A program made the position numbers and the translations under genes. Below, piece after piece: positions 59,374 to 64,000 of a stretch of DNA of 64,000 nt. The stretch is from the NCBI GenBank assembly GCA_038254545.1, contig JBBSGB010000005.1:76785-140784 (forward strand). Direction: 5' to 3'. The stretch comes from CAHJXF01 sp038254545. Lineage in GTDB: Bacteria; Pseudomonadota; Gammaproteobacteria; Burkholderiales; Burkholderiaceae_D. Each line of letters opens with the position of its first letter. Position 1 is the first letter of the stretch. The notes below the pieces were generated by a model. That model was not told the origin of the DNA. It was given only the letters and a program-made list of their open reading frames with translations, and searched no databases.

Positions 59374-60510
59374 ATGAAAGCGGAAGCCTTCGAAACCCTG
59401 CGTCCGTTGCGTTCCACCGGCGGCGACGAGTTCGTCGTGTCTGACGCGAGCGCGGAGGGCGCTTCGCCGGCCACGCTTGCAGCGCCGGCAATACGCGAGA
59501 TGGGCGACGCCGATCGCGCGCGCTGGGATGCCTTCGTGATGGCGTCGCCGGACGCGACCTTCTTTCATCGCGCGGCCTGGCGCGACCTGATCGAAGAGGC
59601 CTTCGGCCATCGCACGCTATTCCTCTATGCCGAGCGCGAAGGCCGCATCGTCGGCGTCTTGCCACTCGCGCGCCAGAAGAGCGTGCTGTTCGGCGACGCG
59701 CTGATCTCGCTGCCGTTCTGCGTCTATGGCGGCGTGGTAGCCGAAGACCGCGGCGCTGCAGATGCCTTGCTCGACGCTGCCGAAGCACGCGCTATCGATA
59801 TGGGTGTCGGTCATCTCGAATGCCGCAACATGCATCGGCAACGCGAGGCCTGGACCACCACCGATCTCTACGTCAGCTTTCGCAAGGAGATCGCACGCGA
59901 CCCGGAAGCGAACATGCTCGCGATCCCGCGCAAGCAGCGTGCAATGGTGAGAAAGGGGATCAAGGCGAATCTCGTGAGCTCGCTCGACGACGACCTCGAT
60001 CGTTTCTTCGCGCTCTATGCCGACAATGTCCATCGCCACGGCACGCCCGCGCAATCGCGCCGCTATTTCGAGTTGCTCAAAAGCACTTTCGGCAACGACT
60101 GCCGCGTGCTCACGATCACCACGCCATCGGGCGACGCGGTATCGAGCGTGCTGAGCTATTACTTTCGCAACGAAGTCCTGCCGTATTACGCGGGCGACGC
60201 GCTCACCTCGCGCGACACTGCGGCCAACGATTTCAAGTATTGGGAGTTGATGCGCCGCTCGTGCGAGGAAGGCCTGACGCTGTTCGACTACGGTCGCAGC
60301 AAGGTCGGCACCGGTCCTTACGACTTCAAGCGCAACTGGGGCTTCACGCCACAGCCGCTCGCCTACGAATACAAGCTGGTGCGCGCCGCGCGCGTGCCCG
60401 AGAACAATCCCCTGAATCCGAAGTACCGCGCGTTCATTGCGCTCTGGCAGCGCATGCCGCTGGCGCTGGCGAACCGTCTCGGACCGACGATTGCGAGGAG
60501 TCTGGGCTGA
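59374..60510 (+). CDS. FemAB-family XrtA/PEP-CTERM-associated protein
   Basis: A 378-residue GNAT-like protein of the FemAB type. DRARWDAFVMASPDATFFHRAAWRDLIEEAFGH opens the first GNAT-like fold, and DTAANDFKYWELMRRSCEEGLTLFDYGRSKVGTGPYDFKRNWGF the second. FemAB proteins transfer amino acids to peptidoglycan; in XrtA loci the acceptor is unknown but is likely a sugar precursor. The first 40 residues look non-conserved, so the start could be later. Its stop overlaps the next ATG (TGATG). Confidence 0.9.
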   Translation: MKAEAFETLRPLRSTGGDEFVVSDASAEGASPATLAAPAIREMGDADRARWDAFVMASPDATFFHRAAWRDLIEEAFGHRTLFLYAEREGRIVGVLPLARQKSVLFGDALISLPFCVYGGVVAEDRGAADALLDAAEARAIDMGVGHLECRNMHRQREAWTTTDLYVSFRKEIARDPEANMLAIPRKQRAMVRKGIKANLVSSLDDDLDRFFALYADNVHRHGTPAQSRRYFELLKSTFGNDCRVLTITTPSGDAVSSVLSYYFRNEVLPYYAGDALTSRDTAANDFKYWELMRRSCEEGLTLFDYGRSKVGTGPYDFKRNWGFTPQPLAYEYKLVRAARVPENNPLNPKYRAFIALWQRMPLALANRLGPTIARSLG

Positions 60511-61865
60511 TGGACGACCTCCTTTTTCTCACGCATCGCATTCCCTATCCGCCCAACAAGGGCGACAAGCTGCGCTCGTACCATGTGTTGAAGCACCTCG
60601 CGAGCCGCTATCGCGTGCACCTGGGCACCTTCGTCGACGATGCGAAGGACTGGCAGCACGTCTGCACCGTCAAGACGCTATGTTCCGGCGATAGCCTGTT
60701 CCTGCCGCTGTCGCCGCGCCGCGCCAAGCTGCGCAGCCTGACCGGCCTGGCCACCGGGCAGGCGCTTGCGATTCCGTATTACCGCGACGCGCGCATGACG
60801 CGCTGGGTCGAGCATGTGATCGATCGTCATCGCGTCCGGCGCGTGGTGGTGTTCTCGTCGCCGATGGCGCAGTACGTCAACGAGCTCGATGACGTCGACC
60901 GCCTGATCGATTTCGTCGATGTCGATTCCGACAAGTGGAAGCAATACGCCGAAGCGGGCGGCAGGGCGACGGCGTGGCTCTATCGACGCGAATCCGAAAA
61001 GCTGCTCGACTTCGAGCGCTACAGCGCGGCGCGGGCGATCGCGAGCGTGTTCGTCACGCAGGCCGAGTCGGCGCTGTTCCGGCGTCTCGCGGGGGACCTG
61101 ATTTCGCCGGTCCTCACGGTCGAGAACGGCGTGGACGCGGAATATTTTTCCGCTGCGTCGGTCGCGCGGCCCGCGGGCTGGCATCACGGGCAACACGACG
61201 CGGACAATCGCAGGATCGTCTTCACCGGCGCGATGGACTACAAGCCCAACATCGACGCGGCTGCATGGTTCAGCCGCGAGGTCGTGCCGTTGATCCGCCA
61301 TCAGTTGCCTCTTGCAAGCTTCTGGATCGTCGGCGCGCGGCCCACGGCGGAAGTTCGATCGCTGGCGCGGGCCGACGAGGTGTTCGTGACCGGCACCGTC
61401 GACGATGTGCGGCCCTATCTCGCATACGCGGGCGCGGTGGTCGTGCCGATGCGCATGGCGCGCGGCATCCAGAACAAGGCGCTCGAAGCGATGGCGATGG
61501 GCGCGGCGACCATCGTCTCGACGACGTCGGCCACGGCGTTGAATGCGATCCCGGGTCGCGACTTCCTGCTCGCCGACGATGCTGAGTCGTTCGCGCGCGC
61601 GGTCATCGGACTGCTCAACGACCCGCGCGAGCGCGTCCGGCTCGGCCATGCGGGACGCGACGCCGTGCTCGAGAACTACGACTGGTCGCACAATCTCGCC
61701 CGCATCGATCGTTGCTTCGATTCGGATTTCGATCGCAGCGTCGATCGGCTGTTCGATGTGCCTCCGCGTGACGGCGCCGCCTATCCGGGAATCGCGGCCG
61801 AGCGCATCTACAAACGACGCGTGCCGCCCGGCCCGCTACTGGCCACGGAGGTCGAGCATGCCTGA
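60510..61865 (+). CDS. XrtA/PEP-CTERM system glycosyltransferase (TIGR03087 type)
   Basis: A 451-residue GT-B fold (GT4-like) glycosyltransferase. The N-terminus MDDLLFLTHRIPYPPNKGDKLRSYH is the family hallmark. The C-terminal donor domain shows IVFTGAMDYKPNIDAAAWFSREVVPLI and VVPMRMARGIQNKALEAMAMGAATIVSTTSA. It should add one sugar to the lipid-linked repeat unit on the cytoplasmic side. The ATG at 60510 is set by overlap with the FemAB stop; the frame is open far upstream but does not resemble protein. It overlaps xrtA by 8 bp. Confidence 0.93.
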   Translation: MDDLLFLTHRIPYPPNKGDKLRSYHVLKHLASRYRVHLGTFVDDAKDWQHVCTVKTLCSGDSLFLPLSPRRAKLRSLTGLATGQALAIPYYRDARMTRWVEHVIDRHRVRRVVVFSSPMAQYVNELDDVDRLIDFVDVDSDKWKQYAEAGGRATAWLYRRESEKLLDFERYSAARAIASVFVTQAESALFRRLAGDLISPVLTVENGVDAEYFSAASVARPAGWHHGQHDADNRRIVFTGAMDYKPNIDAAAWFSREVVPLIRHQLPLASFWIVGARPTAEVRSLARADEVFVTGTVDDVRPYLAYAGAVVVPMRMARGIQNKALEAMAMGAATIVSTTSATALNAIPGRDFLLADDAESFARAVIGLLNDPRERVRLGHAGRDAVLENYDWSHNLARIDRCFDSDFDRSVDRLFDVPPRDGAAYPGIAAERIYKRRVPPGPLLATEVEHA

Positions 61866-63618
61866 AGGCAGCGGGACGATAGACGACGGCGCGATCAGGG
61901 TGCCCTCGGCGCGCGGCAAACGCGCTGCCGCGGCTGCACCCGCGCCATCGACGCAGGCATCGTCCGCGTCACCGATCGCGTCCTCGTCTCCCACGATCGC
62001 GCACGGCGTTGCGGGGTCGCATCCGATACCGCAGCCGCGCTCGGCCAACGCGTCGGCGTGGCGAAGCGCGGGACTGTTGTTCGCGTTCGCATTCGTGGCG
62101 CTTCTGGGCATCTATCGCGAAACCGTCTACGACCTGATCGACGGCTGGTCACGCACCGGCACGTTCGCGCACGGTTACATCATCCTGCCGGTCAGCCTGT
62201 GGCTGGTGTGGCGACTGCGCGATCGCCTCGCGTCGCTGACGCCGAGACCGCAGATGCTTGCGCTGCTGCCGCTGGGCGCTTGCGGCGTGATATGGCTGAT
62301 CGGCGATTCGGCAGGTGTACATGCGCCCGCGCAATATGCGTTCGTTGCGATGATCCCGTGCCTGGTGTGGGCAGTGTTCGGCAACGAGGTCACGCGGCGC
62401 ATCCTGTTTCCGCTCGCCTTCCTGTTCTTCGCGGTCCCCGCGGGCGACTTCCTGATCCCCACGCTGATGGATCACACCGCCGACTTCACGGTCACCGCGT
62501 TGCGGCTGTCGGGTGTGCCGGTGTTTCGCGAAGGCAACTACTTCACGATCCCCAGTGGCAACTGGTCGGTGGTCGAAGCGTGCAGCGGCCTGCGTTACCT
62601 GATCGCATCGGTGACGCTCGGTTGCCTGTTCGCGTATCTGAACTACCGCAGCCTGTGGCGTCGCGCGGCCTTCATCGTCGCGGCCATCCTCGTGCCGATC
62701 GCGGCCAACTGGTTGCGCGCCTACATGATCGTGATGATCGCGCACCTGTCGAGCAACAAGCTCGCGACCGGCGTCGATCACCTGATCTATGGCTGGTTAT
62801 TCTTCGGCCTCGTGATGCTGCTGTTGTTCTGGATCGGCAACTTCTGGCGCGACGACGACTTGCCCGAGCCCGAAAGCGCCAAGTCCGACGTGCAGCCGCC
62901 GATCGCATCGACGCATCCCGTGCCGTCTCGCACATCGACCACTGGCCCGCGCGCCTTCGGCATGGTGGCCGCTGCCGCACTGGTGATTGCATTGCCCTGG
63001 CCCGCGCTCGCCAACTGGCTCGAGCGCATCGCCGACGCGCCGCATCCCGGTGCGATCGTGCTCGGCCCGGTCGCCGGCTGGACCGCGGGCGTTCCCGAGT
63101 TCACCAGCTTCGTGCCGCACTACCAGCGGCCGCGCTCTCTCCTGAAAGAAAGTTTCGAGTCGGACCAGCGCAAGGTCGCACTGTTCGTCGCGTATTACAG
63201 CGGGCAGGCGAGCAGCGGCAAGCTCGTCACCTACGACAACGACGTAGTGGTGGTGTCCGACAAGGTGTGGGGCGCAGTAGCACGGCGCGCGAAGACAGTC
63301 GACGTTGCTGGCCATCCGCTCGACATCGTCGAGACCGAGATCAAGGGCGACGGCGGCCACGGCGACGAACGCCTGCTGGCATGGCGCTGGTACTGGGTCA
63401 ACGGCCGCCTGACGACCAGCGACTATCTCGCGAAGGCCTGGAACGCGCTCGACAAGCTGACCGGCCGCGGCGACGACTCGGCGGTGATCGTCGTCACCAC
63501 CACGATGGCGGAGCGGGGCGATGCGAAGGCGCGGGCGACGCTCGAATCCTTCGTCGCGGCGATGGAGCCGCAGGTCGCGGCGCGCCTGGCTGCGATCCAC
63601 GACCAGGCCAGGCAATGA
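61858..63618 (+). CDS. xrtA: Exosortase A fused to EpsI domain
   Basis: A 586-residue transpeptidase/protease of the inner membrane that should cut PEP-CTERM proteins and attach them to the cell-surface polymer. About eight helices span residues 68-330. The proposed catalytic triad is visible: Cys242 in VEACSGLRYL, Arg287 in ANWLRAYMIVMIAHLS and His308 in GVDHLIYGWLFFG. The C-terminal part (about 370-586) is an EpsI-type domain (AGWTAGVPEFTSFVPHYQRP, VALFVAYYSGQASSGKLVTYDN). The first 65 residues are an Ala/Ser/Pro-rich extension. Its stop overlaps the next start (ATGA). Confidence 0.95.
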   Translation: MPEGSGTIDDGAIRVPSARGKRAAAAAPAPSTQASSASPIASSSPTIAHGVAGSHPIPQPRSANASAWRSAGLLFAFAFVALLGIYRETVYDLIDGWSRTGTFAHGYIILPVSLWLVWRLRDRLASLTPRPQMLALLPLGACGVIWLIGDSAGVHAPAQYAFVAMIPCLVWAVFGNEVTRRILFPLAFLFFAVPAGDFLIPTLMDHTADFTVTALRLSGVPVFREGNYFTIPSGNWSVVEACSGLRYLIASVTLGCLFAYLNYRSLWRRAAFIVAAILVPIAANWLRAYMIVMIAHLSSNKLATGVDHLIYGWLFFGLVMLLLFWIGNFWRDDDLPEPESAKSDVQPPIASTHPVPSRTSTTGPRAFGMVAAAALVIALPWPALANWLERIADAPHPGAIVLGPVAGWTAGVPEFTSFVPHYQRPRSLLKESFESDQRKVALFVAYYSGQASSGKLVTYDNDVVVVSDKVWGAVARRAKTVDVAGHPLDIVETEIKGDGGHGDERLLAWRWYWVNGRLTTSDYLAKAWNALDKLTGRGDDSAVIVVTTTMAERGDAKARATLESFVAAMEPQVAARLAAIHDQARQ

Positions 63619-64000
63619 ACCCGCGTCCCTTGATCGCACACGTCGTCTATCGCTTCGACGTCGGCGGTCTCGAGAACGGCGTCGTCAACCTGATCAACCG
63701 ATTGCCGGTCGATCGCTACGATCACGCTGTGATCGCGCTCACCGAAGTCACGGATTTTCGCCAGCGCATCACACGCGAACGCGTGAGCTTCCACGAACTG
63801 CAAAAGCCGCCGGGACACGGGGTGGCGATCTATCGCAAGCTGTATCGCCTGCTTCGCAGGCTCGCGCCCGCGATCGTCCACACCCGCAACATCGCGGCGA
63901 TGGAAGCGCAGTTGCCCGCCGCGCTCGCGCGCGTGCCGATCCGCATTCATGGCGAGCACGGCTGGGACGTGCAGGATGCGAACGGCGGCAAGCGCAGCCA
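63615..64000 (+). CDS. XrtA/PEP-CTERM system glycosyltransferase (TIGR03088 type), 3' end outside window
   Basis: The first 128 residues of a GT4-like glycosyltransferase. LIAHVVYRFDVGGLENGVVNLINRLP is the family opening with the glycine-rich loop, followed by IVHTRNIAAMEAQLPAALARVPIRIHGEHGWDVQD. It overlaps xrtA by 4 bp (ATGA), so the polysaccharide operon continues beyond the window. Confidence 0.92.
   Translation, partial: MNPRPLIAHVVYRFDVGGLENGVVNLINRLPVDRYDHAVIALTEVTDFRQRITRERVSFHELQKPPGHGVAIYRKLYRLLRRLAPAIVHTRNIAAMEAQLPAALARVPIRIHGEHGWDVQDANGGKRS

Noticed and set aside
59820..60509. Frame continuing upstream of the glycosyltransferase at 60510
   Set aside because: It runs inside the FemAB-like gene in another frame and has Arg/His-rich shadow composition; the real start overlaps the FemAB stop.

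Overview
The window is a high-GC, densely packed chromosomal segment of a betaproteobacterium, probably Burkholderiales or a close relative. This rests on the dnaQ region, the rimP-nusA-infB-rbfA-truB order, and a complete PrsK/PrsR/PrsT plus exosortase A (XrtA) exopolysaccharide locus, which is typical of that class. No phage, insertion sequence or CRISPR array was seen. The species cannot be fixed from the sequence alone.

Layout. 1-5.5 kb (+): the 3' end of rnhA, an RND efflux pair (adaptor and pump), dnaQ and a tRNA-Val(CAC). 5.5-24.9 kb (-): one tightly coupled eight-gene cluster, glgE, treS-maltokinase fusion, glgB, glgX, treZ, malQ, treY and a small acetyltransferase. It combines the GlgE route to alpha-glucan (trehalose to maltose to maltose-1-phosphate to glucan) with glucan trimming (GlgX, MalQ) and the TreY/TreZ route from glucan back to trehalose. 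glgA, glgC and glgP are absent from the window. 25.4-38.2 kb (+): housekeeping genes scpB, rluB, rimP, nusA, infB, rbfA, truB and typA, with a GT-C membrane glycosyltransferase gene lodged between infB and rbfA. 38.3-42.2 kb: small accessory genes, ending in a headless remnant of a PEP-CTERM protein gene.

42.3-64 kb is the XrtA/PEP-CTERM region. A leftward arm (sugar transferase, prsK, prsR, prsT) diverges from a rightward arm of at least eleven genes (export lipoprotein, chain-length protein, tyrosine autokinase, outer-membrane beta-barrel, ATPase, UDP-GlcNAc 2-epimerase, deacetylase, FemAB-like protein, glycosyltransferase, xrtA, glycosyltransferase). XrtA should process proteins with C-terminal PEP-CTERM signals, and the other genes make and export an exopolysaccharide. 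The 795-bp divergent intergenic region holds a good sigma-54 (-24/-12) promoter sequence, an upstream dyad suited to an enhancer-binding protein, and an extended -10 sigma-70 promoter. Because prsR encodes a sigma-54 activator with an intact GAFTGA loop, a local PrsK-PrsR-RpoN circuit driving the polysaccharide operon is the main regulatory hypothesis.

Other notable points are a 21-bp near-perfect palindrome between prsR and prsT, a strong intercistronic hairpin after infB whose two arms recur in swapped order at 50.3 kb, an intrinsic-terminator-like hairpin in the rimP leader, a GlgE with a large N-terminal GH13-like extension, and a 27-bp tandem repeat in the export-lipoprotein signal region.
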